51,753 nucleotides of DNA from Oscillospiraceae bacterium (lineage in GTDB: Bacteria; Bacillota; Clostridia; Oscillospirales; Ruminococcaceae): NCBI GenBank assembly GCA_031282245.1, contig JAITEB010000049.1, forward strand, positions 1 through 51,753, given 5' to 3'. The stretch's first letter is position 1; each line of letters starts with the position of its first letter. Below are positions 8,447 to 17,693 of the stretch, piece by piece. Both the position numbers and the translations under genes were made by a program. The notes under the pieces were generated by a model. The model searched no databases and was not told where the DNA came from. It saw only the letters and a list, made by a program, of their open reading frames with translations.

Positions 8447-8476
8447 AAGCGCAGAGACTAAAAAGCCCCTGCGCTT
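8447..8476 (-). terminator. Attenuator-like terminator in the leader of the LuxR-type gene
   Basis: On the minus strand, AAGCGCAGGG pairs with CTCTGCGCTT (10 bp, one wobble; core arms 8447-8454 and 8469-8476) and is followed by a T run covering 8442-8448. It lies about 45 nt downstream of the predicted start site and 100 nt upstream of the start codon, so it can regulate read-through or end a small RNA of about 75 nt. Confidence 0.7.
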
Positions 8477-8522
8477 GCAAACTCTTGCGGCAGGCATACG
8501 CTAAAAAGCCACCATGCTTGCA

Positions 8523-8552
8523 ATTATAACACAAATACGCCTAAAAACACAA
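8523..8552 (-). promoter_or_regulatory. Promoter of the LuxR-type gene leader
   Basis: On the minus strand, TTGTGT (8547-8552), an 18-bp spacer and TATAAT (8523-8528). The leader that follows contains GGCTTTTTAG twice, the second copy inside the terminator hairpin loop. Confidence 0.6.
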
Positions 8553-8636
8553 GCATATTTATATTAATATTATACAAATTTGCGAAAAAATTATAAATTA
8601 CTAAATATGCCTTTGGACAGAAAACCCGCAATGACA

Positions 8637-8871
8637 ACCGCCGCAGAAAGCCCACTTCAATATTTTTGAATATTTAAGATATCTTGAAAAAGAATATCAA
8701 CTGAGGATTTTTTCCCCGCAGCATGTTGTCCCATAGCCAATGATGTCAATTGTCACAGTATCCTCTCTTAAAATGTCCATTAACTTAAATGCCACAGGAT
8801 AGCTGTTAACCCTTTGCGGTTTTCCTCGTTAGAGTCGGGCGGGAATGGCGAAGTGGGCTTTCGGCGGCGGT
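8637..8871. repeat. Inverted-repeat (MITE-like) element
   Basis: ACCGCCGCAGAAAGCCCACT (8637-8656, continuing to 8658) is repeated in inverse orientation at 8850-8871 with one mismatch over 22 bp. Weaker similarity (AGAAAACCCG) continues outward on both sides. The ~190-bp interior is AT-rich and has no convincing gene. This fits a small non-autonomous element. The rest of the 8553-9054 intergenic region is AT-rich and I see nothing else in it. Confidence 0.5.
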
Positions 8872-9054
8872 CGCCGGGTTTTTCTTGGGTTCTGTCTTGT
8901 ATGACTTGATTATATAATAATTAATTTGCACAAAATACCCCCAAATTTATGTTTTATAAAAGTAAATTTACAGTGTTTTTTGCGCTGAAAAATCTAAGCT
9001 AATATTTAATATTTATACAAATTATGTCGATATTATTATAAACGACAATTTGCA

Positions 9055-10386
9055 TTATATCATTTTGCAAATCATGTCGAGGTCAATAAAACCCGCTGCC
9101 CGCGCTTTTATAAAACTGCCCCGCCTTAGTCCCTTTGCCCCCGGCAAAAAGGCTTTGAAGTCGATTTCAGGCGCGTCGGCGGCGCTTCGGCCAAACCAGC
9201 GCCCGGCGCAGCGGTCATAGCCTTCTATCATAATCTCAACTTCTTTTTCTTCACGCGCAAGCCGCTCAAGCTTTTGCAAATTTATCTCATATTGAATTTC
9301 CATTATATGATCAGAACGCTTTCGCCGGATTTTGTCCGGGAGCTGTCCCGGCAGTCTGAACGCGGGGGTTCCCTCTTCCGGGGAAAAGGCAAAACAGCCC
9401 AGGCGGTCAAAGCGCATTTCTTCCACAAAGCGGCAAAGTTCCTCGAAGTCTTTTTCCGTTTCGGAAGGAAAGCCCGCAATAAAACTTGTCCGCAGGGTTA
9501 TCTCAGGGATCTTTGAGCGGATTTTTTCTATCAGTGCGGCAAGAGTCTGATAGTCCCCATGGCGGTTCATTTTTTTCAGGATTGCTCCGCTGGCGTGCTG
9601 CAAGGGAATGTCCAGATATTTCACAATTTTTTCATGAGAGGCCATAATCTCAAGCAGCCTGTCGCTGATTCTCTCGGGATAGCAGTAGAGAACCCGTATC
9701 CAGCGCAGGGCTTCAATTTGGGCAAGTTTTTCCAGAAGCTCCGGCAAACGGCTCTCGCCGTAAATGTCCTCGCCGTATCTGGAAGTGTCCTGCGCAATCA
9801 GAACGATTTCTTTCACGCCCTGCCCGGCAAGGCTTGCGGCTTCTCCCAGAACGTCCTCAATCAGGCGGCTTCGGAAAGCTCCCCTGATACTTGGTATTGC
9901 GCAGTAAGTGCAAAGATTGTCGCAGCCTTCCGCGATTTTGACATAGGCGCTGTGCGGGTTGCCCAAAACGCGCCCGCCGTTCAGCGGCAGAAGCGACTTG
10001 TCCTCAAAGCTGTAAACAGCGCCCTTTTTGGCCAGAACCCGCTTAATTGCCGAAGCAATTTTCGTATTGCTCCCCAATCCAAGAACTATATCGGCTTCGG
10101 GGATTTCCCCGGCGAATTCACCTCCATAGCGCTGGGCAAGACAGCCCGTCACGGCCACGCACTTTATGCGGCCTTCCCGCTTGAGACGGCAGTATTCCAA
10201 AATGGTCTCAATTGATTCTCGCTTTGCGTCTTCTATAAAGCCGCAGGTGTTGATTATAACCGCATCGGCCCGCGCGGGGTCGGCCTCGAATAAAAAATCG
10301 CCGCTTTTCAGCCAGGCAAGCATCATTTCGGCGTCAACCTGGTTTTTGGGGCAGCCCAGCGACACCATTGCAACTTTAATCGGCAT
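9055..10386 (-). CDS. rimO: Ribosomal protein S12 methylthiotransferase RimO
   Basis: This 443-residue radical-SAM enzyme adds a methylthio group to the conserved aspartate of ribosomal protein S12. The N-terminal domain (MVSLGCPKNQVDAEMML) supplies C12, C48 and C82 for the auxiliary 4Fe-4S cluster. GCDNLCTYCAIPSIRG supplies C155, C159 and C162 for the radical-SAM cluster. A C-terminal TRAM-like domain follows. The length is normal. The CPKNQVD signature separates it from MiaB. GGAG precedes the ATG. It sits downstream of glgP and may share its transcript, though a hairpin lies between them. Confidence 0.96.
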   Translation of the reverse strand: MPIKVAMVSLGCPKNQVDAEMMLAWLKSGDFLFEADPARADAVIINTCGFIEDAKRESIETILEYCRLKREGRIKCVAVTGCLAQRYGGEFAGEIPEADIVLGLGSNTKIASAIKRVLAKKGAVYSFEDKSLLPLNGGRVLGNPHSAYVKIAEGCDNLCTYCAIPSIRGAFRSRLIEDVLGEAASLAGQGVKEIVLIAQDTSRYGEDIYGESRLPELLEKLAQIEALRWIRVLYCYPERISDRLLEIMASHEKIVKYLDIPLQHASGAILKKMNRHGDYQTLAALIEKIRSKIPEITLRTSFIAGFPSETEKDFEELCRFVEEMRFDRLGCFAFSPEEGTPAFRLPGQLPDKIRRKRSDHIMEIQYEINLQKLERLAREEKEVEIMIEGYDRCAGRWFGRSAADAPEIDFKAFLPGAKGLRRGSFIKARAAGFIDLDMICKMI

Positions 10387-10411
10387 TTTCTTTCTCCTGT
10401 GTAAAAATTAC

Positions 10412-10435
10412 AGGGGCGGCAAGCCTGCCGCCCCT
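10412..10435 (-). terminator. Terminator-like GGGGCGG palindrome after glgP
   Basis: AGGGGCGGCA (10412-10421) and TGCCGCCCCT (10426-10435) form a perfect 10-bp stem with a 4-nt loop. On the minus strand it is followed by GTAATTTTTAC. It lies between glgP and rimO and belongs to a palindrome type that recurs in this window. Confidence 0.55.
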
Positions 10436-10450
10436 CTTGGATTTGCGCGC

Positions 10451-12826
10451 CTACTTCAGCGGCGCAATGCCCCAGATTTCTTCGGCGTATTGCTTTATCG
10501 TCCTGTCGCTGGAGAATTTCCCGGCGTTGGCCATGTTTATAAAAGCTTTCTTTGCAAAGCCCAGCCGGTCTGAATAGTCTTTGTTCACGCGCAGTCTTGT
10601 CTCGGCGTAGCTCGCAAAATCATAAAGCAGATAATAAACGTCTGAATTATGCCACTCCGCGCCGTAGAGAACAGAACTGTACAGTTCATGGAAAATGCCC
10701 GTGCCTCCGTCGCTGAAAGTGCCGTCGACAAGCGTTTCCAGCGCTCTCATAATATGTTTATTTTTTTTATAATATTCTTCCGGGTTGTATTCCGGCCTGA
10801 TTCGCTTCAGTTCGTCTACAAGGCCGCCGAAAATATAGTTGTTCTCTTCCCCGGCTTCTTCCACTATTTCTATATTGGCGCCGTCGTAAGTCCCGATTGT
10901 AACGGCGCCGTTGAGCATAAACTTCATGTTGCCCGTGCCGGAGGCCTCCGTCCCGGCGGGCGAAATCTGCTCGGAAACGTCGGCGGCGGGAATGAGTTTC
11001 TCGGCGTAAGAGACGTTGTAATTCTGGACAAAAACCACTTTGATATATTTTCCAACTTCGGGATCGCTGTTGACCAGTTTCGCAACCTCGTTGATATATT
11101 TGATAATGCCTTTCGCGCGGGCATAGCCGGGCGCGGATTTCCCGCCGAAGATAAACGCTGTCGGATAAAAGTCTTTTATACTGCCCTCTTTGATGCCGAA
11201 ATACAAGTCCATAACAGAAAGCGCGTTGAGAAGCTGGCGCTTGTATTCATGCAGACGCTTGACCTGAATGTCAAAAATAAAGTCAGGGTCAAGCTCTGTA
11301 CCCTCTTTTTGTCTGACATAGGCGGCAAGCTGTTCTTTTTTCAGGCGCTTTATTGCGATAAATTCATTGAGAGTGTCTTCATGGGACACAAAAGCTTCCG
11401 CGGCTTTGAGAATGTCCAAATTCGTCACCCAGCCGTCGCCCCCCAGCAGTCGCGTCAAAAACGCGGAAAGCTCCGGATTGCACAAAGCAAGCCAGCGGCG
11501 CTGCGTTATTCCGTTTGTCTTGTTCTGGAAGCGTTCCGGAGACACCGCGTTCCAATTCCTGAACAGATCGTTTCTGAGAATTTCGGTGTGAATCGCGGCC
11601 ACGCCGTTTGTGAACTGCGTTGAAAACACGGCCATTTCCGCCATGCGGACTTTGTTTTTATACAGAACTTTCATGTCGCGGATTTGCCCAATGCTCACCC
11701 TTCTGCTGGAAAGCTCGCGCACAAGGTGCTCGTTTATCATAACTATAATAGAATAAACGTCGGGTATAACGCTTTCCATCAGGCTTATGTCCCACTCTTC
11801 CTGAGCCTCGGACATGACAGTGTGATTAGTGTAATTAAACGTCTTCCGGCAGATATTAAAAGCTGTGACAAAATTCATGTTGTACTCTTCCATGAAGATA
11901 CGTATGGTTTCCGGTATAGCTATCACCGGGTGCGTGTCGTTGAGCTGGATTGCGCAGAAATCGGCGAACTGCCCGAAATCCCGGCCATGATTTCTGACAA
12001 ACTTCCGGATTATGTCCTGTATAGACGCGCTGCTGAAAAAATACTGCTGTTTAAGTCTCAGTTTTTTGCCTTCGGCGGTGGAGTCGTTCGGATAAAGCAC
12101 CCGCGAAATGTCGTCCGTCCGGTTTGCCGCCCTGACGGATTCGTCATATTTCTGCTCGTTGAAAAGTGTGAAATCAAAAGGCGTCAAAGATTCGCTCTGC
12201 CACAGGCGCAGGTTTCCCGCATAGCCGGACCTGTAGCCGAAAATGGGCATGTCATAGGGCACGGCCCTGACAGTCTGATCTTTAAAAGAGATCGTCACAG
12301 CTTCCGCTTCGTTCCGGTATGACCACGGATCGCCGTATTTGAGCCAGTCGTCGGCAAGCTCTTTTTGAGCGCCGTTTTTTATGACCTGCCTGAAAATACC
12401 GTACCTGTAGCGAATGCCGTAGCCGTCCAGCGGCAGGGACATCGTGGCCGCCGAATCCAGGAAGCAGGCCGCAAGGCGCCCAAGACCGCCATTGCCCAGC
12501 GCGGCGTCCTCTATGTCCTCAAGCTCGGCCAGACTGCGGCCATGCTCGGCCAAAATCTTTTCCGCCGCTTCCGTAAGGCCAAGGGCAAGCAGGTTATTAT
12601 AAACCGCCCTGCCCATCAAAAATTCCGCCGAAAGATAGCTGGCGTTTTTGGCGCTTTCCTGTTTTTTGCGGCTTTCGGCAATCATATCGCGGCTTTCGGC
12701 CATAGCGGCGCGGCCAAGCGCCTGATGAATCTCGTATACGCTTGCGTTTTCCGGCGCTTTGCCGAATTCGGCTTCAAGATAAATCAGGAATTTTTCTTTT
12801 AGATTAGTATAATTCGTCTCGTTCAT
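10451..12826 (-). CDS. glgP: Glycogen/maltodextrin phosphorylase
   Basis: The enzyme releases glucose 1-phosphate from alpha-1,4-glucans using inorganic phosphate and pyridoxal phosphate. The PLP-binding signature EASGTGNMKFMLNGAVTIGT is present near residues 635-655, and GNGGLGRLAACFLDS marks the N-terminal active-site region. The ~791-residue length is normal for bacterial GlgP. I chose ATG at 12826; a GTG at 12841 is in frame, but AAAGGTG overlaps it and fits the ATG better, although 12-13 nt away. It follows malQ on the same strand, so the pair degrades glycogen or maltodextrin; pgi lies elsewhere in the window. Confidence 0.96.
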   Translation of the reverse strand: MNETNYTNLKEKFLIYLEAEFGKAPENASVYEIHQALGRAAMAESRDMIAESRKKQESAKNASYLSAEFLMGRAVYNNLLALGLTEAAEKILAEHGRSLAELEDIEDAALGNGGLGRLAACFLDSAATMSLPLDGYGIRYRYGIFRQVIKNGAQKELADDWLKYGDPWSYRNEAEAVTISFKDQTVRAVPYDMPIFGYRSGYAGNLRLWQSESLTPFDFTLFNEQKYDESVRAANRTDDISRVLYPNDSTAEGKKLRLKQQYFFSSASIQDIIRKFVRNHGRDFGQFADFCAIQLNDTHPVIAIPETIRIFMEEYNMNFVTAFNICRKTFNYTNHTVMSEAQEEWDISLMESVIPDVYSIIVMINEHLVRELSSRRVSIGQIRDMKVLYKNKVRMAEMAVFSTQFTNGVAAIHTEILRNDLFRNWNAVSPERFQNKTNGITQRRWLALCNPELSAFLTRLLGGDGWVTNLDILKAAEAFVSHEDTLNEFIAIKRLKKEQLAAYVRQKEGTELDPDFIFDIQVKRLHEYKRQLLNALSVMDLYFGIKEGSIKDFYPTAFIFGGKSAPGYARAKGIIKYINEVAKLVNSDPEVGKYIKVVFVQNYNVSYAEKLIPAADVSEQISPAGTEASGTGNMKFMLNGAVTIGTYDGANIEIVEEAGEENNYIFGGLVDELKRIRPEYNPEEYYKKNKHIMRALETLVDGTFSDGGTGIFHELYSSVLYGAEWHNSDVYYLLYDFASYAETRLRVNKDYSDRLGFAKKAFINMANAGKFSSDRTIKQYAEEIWGIAPLK

Positions 12827-12915
12827 TGCAGTGTGAGGCACCTTTCTGTTTGGAATATCAGTTTGTCAATAGGATTTGCGTATTTCAAATTTACAGTGCG
12901 TGGAACCCGCGCGTT

Positions 12916-14400
12916 TTATTTTTTGGGAATCCTGCCGTATAATTGAGTGACGGCCTTCATCCTGGCGGCAAGGACGTCGCCTGCCGCGCCTTTTTTCATG
13001 CGCCACGCAAAATTCCCGCCAAGAGTGGAAGGGGTGTTCATCCGCGCTTCCGAACCAAGGCGCAAATAATCCTGCATTTGAATTATAGCCGTGTCCGCTG
13101 TCGTTTTAAAGACTTCTTTGATGAATTCCCATGTGAAATCCTGGAAACGGCCTATTCTCATGTATTGCCGCACAAAAAAACTCTCTTCTTTCGTCAGGGA
13201 TTTAAACCAGCCGAGAAGCGTGTCGTTATCGTGGGTGCCTATATAAACAGCCTCGTTGAAGTCATATTTATAGCTCAAGTGCTCACTCTCTCCGCTGGGG
13301 TCAAAGCCGAAGGAAATAATTTTCATGCCTGGGTAGCCCGTTTTGCGGTGCATTTCAATCACGCTTTCGGTCATGAAGCCCAGGTTCTCGGCGATAATAT
13401 TGACTTTGCCAAGTTTTCTCTCAAGAAGCCTGAAAAGCCCGTAGCCGGGACCCTGCTCCCATTTGCCCACACGGGCGTTCTTTGCGCCGTAGGGTATCGC
13501 ATAGTAAGAATCAAAACCCCTGAAATGGTCTATCCTCACTATATCATAAATTCCGCTGGAATGCCTTATGCGCTCCACCCACCAGCCGTAGCGGCTTCTT
13601 CTCAGCGCATCCCAGTTATAAGTCGGGTTGCCCCAGAGCTGGCCGTCCTCGGAAAAATAGTCCGGCGGGCAGCCCGCGACGCTCACCGGCACGCCGTCCG
13701 CGTCCAGGTTAAAAATCTTCTGGTTTGACCAGACGTCGGCACTGTCGTGGGCGGCATAGATCGGTATATCTCCGATTATGTATATGCCTTTGCCGTTCGC
13801 GTACGACTTAAGCATCGCCCACTGCTTATAAAAGAAATACTGGACAAAAACCCAGAACTCCAGTTCCTCCGCAAGCTCCGCGCGGGTTTTATCAAGAGCT
13901 GTTTTATCCCGCAGGATAAGCTCCTTTGGCCATTCGCCGTATGGTTTTCCGTCGTATTTGTCTTTTATCGCCATAAAAAGAGCGTAATCATCCAGCCAGA
14001 AAGCCTGTTCCCGCTTAAACAGCTCAATCTTGTCCGCAAGATTTTCCCGCGCGTTCGCAAAGGCTTTTCTCAAAACTTTAAAACGGTTCAGATAAAGCGC
14101 GTGATAATCAACCCGGCCGGCGTCTCCGCCCCAGTTTTCGTTTTCATAGTCCGCAATATTCAAATATCCCTGCCGCCTGAGAATGTCAAAGTCAATAAAA
14201 TATGGGTTGCCCGCAAAAACCGAAGGCGATTGATAGGGGCTGTCCCCGTAGGAAGTAGGCCCCAGAGGCAGTATCTGCCAGTAGGTTTGGCCAGCTTTGC
14301 GCAGAAAATCGACGAATTTATACGCCTCGTCCCCCATAGTGCCGATCCCGTAATCAGAAGGAAGAGAGCTTATGTGGAGCAAAATGCCGCTGCGTCTCAT
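12916..14400 (-). CDS. malQ: 4-alpha-glucanotransferase (amylomaltase)
   Basis: This 494-residue GH77 enzyme transfers alpha-1,4-glucan segments between maltodextrins. The start MRRSGILLHISSLPSDYGIG and QILPLGPTSYGDSPYQSPS are classic GH77 sequences. The catalytic nucleophile Asp lies in IVRIDHFRGFDSYYAIP, the acid/base Glu in IIAENLGFM, and the stabilising Asp in GTHDNDTLLGWF. I chose ATG at 14400 because AGGAGG lies 8-9 nt upstream; an open frame continues further upstream without a ribosome binding site. It is followed by glgP on the same strand, as a glycogen-degradation pair. Confidence 0.96.
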   Translation of the reverse strand: MRRSGILLHISSLPSDYGIGTMGDEAYKFVDFLRKAGQTYWQILPLGPTSYGDSPYQSPSVFAGNPYFIDFDILRRQGYLNIADYENENWGGDAGRVDYHALYLNRFKVLRKAFANARENLADKIELFKREQAFWLDDYALFMAIKDKYDGKPYGEWPKELILRDKTALDKTRAELAEELEFWVFVQYFFYKQWAMLKSYANGKGIYIIGDIPIYAAHDSADVWSNQKIFNLDADGVPVSVAGCPPDYFSEDGQLWGNPTYNWDALRRSRYGWWVERIRHSSGIYDIVRIDHFRGFDSYYAIPYGAKNARVGKWEQGPGYGLFRLLERKLGKVNIIAENLGFMTESVIEMHRKTGYPGMKIISFGFDPSGESEHLSYKYDFNEAVYIGTHDNDTLLGWFKSLTKEESFFVRQYMRIGRFQDFTWEFIKEVFKTTADTAIIQMQDYLRLGSEARMNTPSTLGGNFAWRMKKGAAGDVLAARMKAVTQLYGRIPKK

Positions 14401-14457
14401 ATTGTCTTGCCTCCTTTTAAAATAAATAATACAAAATGGCTGTCCTTCTTGTATACA

Positions 14458-14482
14458 TGGGGCAGACTTTTTGTCCGCCCCA
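14458..14482. repeat. GGGGCGG-type palindrome
   Basis: TGGGGC-A-GAC (14458-14467) pairs with GTC-C-GCCCCA (14473-14482) around a TTTTT loop. It lies between the AraC-type gene and malQ and could terminate the former, but there is no T tail. It resembles the palindromes at 10412, 19336 and 35996. Confidence 0.5.
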
Positions 14483-14566
14483 AACAATTCACAGCATTAT
14501 ATTCATAATAGCATATGCTTTCAAAAAATTATACGCATAATATATAAATTTAAGATAAAATTTATG

Positions 14567-16030
14567 TCAAATATTAACGACGTCCGCGCCGGGAAGCCTG
14601 CGGGCTTCCGCGGCTTTCCTGACGGGTCTGCTTTCACGCTCCGCAAAGGCGTTCCGGTAATCGGTTGGCGTGCAGTCTTCGCTGTTCTTAAAGCTGGTAT
14701 AAAAATACCGGTTGTTTTCATAGCCGACGGCGGCGGCAATTTCTTTCACCGAAAACTCGGTCAGAAGCAGAAGCAGCTTTGCCTGCGCGATGCGCGTGTC
14801 GTTGATATATTCGGCGGGGGTTCTGCCGGTATATTCTTTGAACATGCTCCGCAGGCTGTTCGCCGTCAGCCCGGAATAGCTCACCAGAAGGTCGATTCCC
14901 AAAGACGGGTTTGAACAATTGTTTCTCACAAACTTGCAGACGTTTCTGCCAAGAACCTCGTCCCCGCCGCTGAGCTCGGTCTTGCGCGTCTCAATCAACT
15001 CGGCAAAAAGCCTCTTGATAATCAGTTTTTTCTGTTCAAAGCCCTCCACCGCGTCGGTCTTTGCCGAAAGCGCCCCGGAGCCGATGTTTTCCAGGCTGGT
15101 TTCGTCCGCAGTGAGATAAAACACGCTCTCTTCAAGCCGGAAAATCAGCCGCCGGAGCCACATCCCGGCATAGCTCAGGTTCATTTTTGACACCCGCGAA
15201 AAAAACGTGTCAAGCGCGTCCGAAAAGCTCTCCGCGTCGCAGCCCCTGAGGGAATTCAGCATTTCTTTTTCGATCTGCTCCGGGTAGTTCTGGCGGACGG
15301 TTTTTCTTATCTTGATTTCGTCATACGCAATAAAGCGCGGGGGACCGACGCTCCTGTACATAGCGGCTTCAAACGCTTCTTCCAGACTTTCCCCGGCCTC
15401 ATGGGAATACTGTTTGAGGGAGCCAAGACAAAGCAGCGGCCTTATCTTGAAATTTTTGACAAAGAGCGTATAAACTTTTGCGATGTTTTCTTTTATTGCG
15501 CTGTAACTTGTCTCCTGGGCGACGTCAAGAATAAAAGCCGCTTTTCCGCCGCCCTCCGAAAGCAGAACCGCCGCCCTGTCCCGCTCGAAAAGCTCGTTGA
15601 GTATATTAAGCGTCGCAAAAGAATATGACTCCAGCTCCGACGGCTCCAAAAATTCCCCAAAAGACGCGAACAGCGCAACAAAGCCACCAGCTCTGCGTTC
15701 CGATTTGAGCCTGCCAAGAAAATCCTCCGAAAGCATGCCTGTGTTTTCGGCGTCAATTTCCGGCGGCTCAAGAACAGGAATGTTTTTGCTTTCCTCGTTT
15801 AAGCTGGCCTCTTCGATAATAAACTCAGTGTATTTTTTTATACTGAGAACAAGGCCGAAAACAAACAGCAAAGCGAAAACGACGGCCGCGACAATTCCAT
15901 ATTTGGAATAGCGCGCCATATCCGGGTAAACGGGCATAATCATGCCCAAAAGCGCAAGCGCCGCCGTCGTAAACAGCGTCAGAAAAATCGCTATAATTTT
16001 TCCGAGTGTTTTTTTCTGAATATTTTTCAT
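14567..16030 (-). CDS. Membrane-anchored AraC-family transcriptional regulator
   Basis: This 487-residue protein has two predicted N-terminal membrane helices (about residues 10-32, IIAIFLTLFTTAALALLGMI, and 44-64, GIVAAVVFALLFVFGLVLSI). A ~300-residue cytoplasmic region of unrecognised type follows. The C-terminal AraC DNA-binding domain has both helix-turn-helix parts (LVSYSGLTANSLRSMFKEYT and FSVKEIAAAVGYENNRYFYT). It could sense a membrane or envelope signal and bind DNA while tethered. GGGGAAAG precedes the ATG. It is divergent from the flavoprotein operon starting at 16233 and may regulate it or the malQ-glgP genes downstream. Confidence 0.85.
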   Translation of the reverse strand: MKNIQKKTLGKIIAIFLTLFTTAALALLGMIMPVYPDMARYSKYGIVAAVVFALLFVFGLVLSIKKYTEFIIEEASLNEESKNIPVLEPPEIDAENTGMLSEDFLGRLKSERRAGGFVALFASFGEFLEPSELESYSFATLNILNELFERDRAAVLLSEGGGKAAFILDVAQETSYSAIKENIAKVYTLFVKNFKIRPLLCLGSLKQYSHEAGESLEEAFEAAMYRSVGPPRFIAYDEIKIRKTVRQNYPEQIEKEMLNSLRGCDAESFSDALDTFFSRVSKMNLSYAGMWLRRLIFRLEESVFYLTADETSLENIGSGALSAKTDAVEGFEQKKLIIKRLFAELIETRKTELSGGDEVLGRNVCKFVRNNCSNPSLGIDLLVSYSGLTANSLRSMFKEYTGRTPAEYINDTRIAQAKLLLLLTEFSVKEIAAAVGYENNRYFYTSFKNSEDCTPTDYRNAFAERESRPVRKAAEARRLPGADVVNI

Positions 16031-16232
16031 AGCTTCAGCTTTCCCCTAATTGTCAGTAAAATAAAAATCCGTTTTCTTTACTTTAATTATACACGTTTAG
16101 GCGCAATTTTACAAGCCCTCTTATTTTCCCCGCGGCAATAATTTGCACAAAATCCGCTTTTCAAACAGCAAAAAATCTGATAAAATATATATTATTTGCG
16201 TTATCCCGCTTTTGTCTGGAGGAATATAAAAA

Positions 16233-17693
16233 ATGTTTGACGCTGCGATAATCGGCTGCGGAATTACCGGGGCCGCGCTGGCCTTTGAGCTTTCCCGCTA
16301 TAAACTAAAAATCCTTATTCTGGAAAAAGAGAACGACGTCAGCCAGGGCGCAAGCAAGGCCAACAGCGGTATTATTCATGCGGGCTATGACCCCATGCCC
16401 GGAACAAAAATGGCCGCGCTCAATGTGGAAGGCGCAAGGCTTGCGGAGGAGCTTTGCCAAAACCTGGACGTAGAGTACAAAAAATGCGGCTCGCTGGTTC
16501 TGGCCTTCTCTGCGGAGGAAGAAAAAACACTGGAGCTGCTTTATAATCAGGGTGTGGAAAACGGCGTTCCGGAGCTTGAGATTATCCGCGGCGAAGCAAT
16601 CCGAAAGCTTGAGCCAAACGTCAGCGGCAAAGCCACGGCCGCCCTCTATGCCCCAGGCGCGGCTGTCGTGATACCCTGGGATTATGTCCTTGCGCTGGCC
16701 GAGACTGCTGTGCAAAACGGCGCCGAACTGCGGCTTAACGCGGAAGTGAGCGCTGTTGAGAAAACCGGCGGCTTTTATAAAATCAAGTGCGGCAATAAAA
16801 AAGACGAAATTGAAGAAATAGAATCGCGTTTCGTGCTGAACGCGGCGGGGGTTAATTCCGCCGAAATTCACAATATGATCGCCCCGCCGAATTTTAAAAT
16901 AACGCCCAACAGGGGCGAATACTACCTGCTGGACAAAGCGCAGGCCAAAATTGCAAGCAGGGTTATTTTCCAGTGCCCAAACGAAAAAGGCAAAGGCGTT
17001 CTTGTCTCCACGACGGCGCACGGGAATATAATAATAGGTCCGGACAGCAGCGACGTCTCCGACGGGGAAAACACCGCCACAAGCCTGCGCGGGCTTGCTT
17101 ATGTGGCCGAAACGGCCCGGAAGTCCGTGCCTTCGCTGGATTTCCGGGCGAACATCCGCAATTTCAGCGGCGTTCGCGCCAACCCGGATTCCGGCGATTT
17201 TATAATTCAGGAAGCGGAAGGCGCTCCCGGATTTATCGACCTTGCGGGGATAAAGTCCCCGGGGCTCAGCGCCGCTCCCGCAATCGCAAAGCTTGCGGTA
17301 TCCATGCTGGAACAGTCCGGGCTTGCTCTGATCAAAAAAGAAAATTTTATATACACGCGGCGGAAAATACGCTTTGCCAATCTCAGCGAAAAAGATAAAC
17401 AAACGCTTGTTCGCGAAAATCCAAACTACGGCAGAATAATATGCCGCTGCGAAACCGTCACCGAGGGCGAAATTCTGGACGCGCTGCGCTCCCCGATTAT
17501 CCCGCGTTCGATCGACGCGGTAAAGCGCCGCTGCGGCGCGGGGCTTGGGCGCTGTCAGGGCGGTTTCTGCTCGCCGCGCGTCACGGAGCTTATCTCGAAA
17601 GAGCTTTGCATAAATCCGCTTGAACTTGAACAGGACAGAAGCGGCTCGTATATCTTCACGTCAGAAACGAAAGGCGGCGGGAAAGATGCTTGA
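16233..17693 (+). CDS. GlpA-like FAD-dependent oxidoreductase with C-terminal 2Fe-2S (BFD-like) domain
   Basis: This 486-residue protein starts with a DAO-type FAD-binding fold (AAIIGCGITGAALAFELSRY, FAD ribose-binding EKENDVSQGASKANSGIIHA). It ends with a BFD-like [2Fe-2S] domain (IICRCETVTEGEI, later RRCGAGLGRCQGGFCSPRV). This is the layout of GlpA-type anaerobic glycerol-3-phosphate dehydrogenases and of related L-2-hydroxyglutarate oxidases. The next two genes form its usual Clostridial partners. The substrate is probably glycerol 3-phosphate or a 2-hydroxyacid, but no glpK or glpF is in view to decide. GGAGG precedes the ATG. The stop overlaps the next start by 8 nt. Confidence 0.88.
   Translation: MFDAAIIGCGITGAALAFELSRYKLKILILEKENDVSQGASKANSGIIHAGYDPMPGTKMAALNVEGARLAEELCQNLDVEYKKCGSLVLAFSAEEEKTLELLYNQGVENGVPELEIIRGEAIRKLEPNVSGKATAALYAPGAAVVIPWDYVLALAETAVQNGAELRLNAEVSAVEKTGGFYKIKCGNKKDEIEEIESRFVLNAAGVNSAEIHNMIAPPNFKITPNRGEYYLLDKAQAKIASRVIFQCPNEKGKGVLVSTTAHGNIIIGPDSSDVSDGENTATSLRGLAYVAETARKSVPSLDFRANIRNFSGVRANPDSGDFIIQEAEGAPGFIDLAGIKSPGLSAAPAIAKLAVSMLEQSGLALIKKENFIYTRRKIRFANLSEKDKQTLVRENPNYGRIICRCETVTEGEILDALRSPIIPRSIDAVKRRCGAGLGRCQGGFCSPRVTELISKELCINPLELEQDRSGSYIFTSETKGGGKDA

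Noticed and set aside
8697-8780. Minus-strand frame of 27 codons (or 19 from a GTG) containing IDIIGYGTTCCGEKIL
   Set aside because: It lies inside the inverted-repeat element, has a weak ribosome binding site and no partner genes for a peptide product.
12827-12841. GTG start 15 nt upstream for glgP
   Set aside because: The GTG overlaps the only ribosome binding site, which serves the ATG at 12826.
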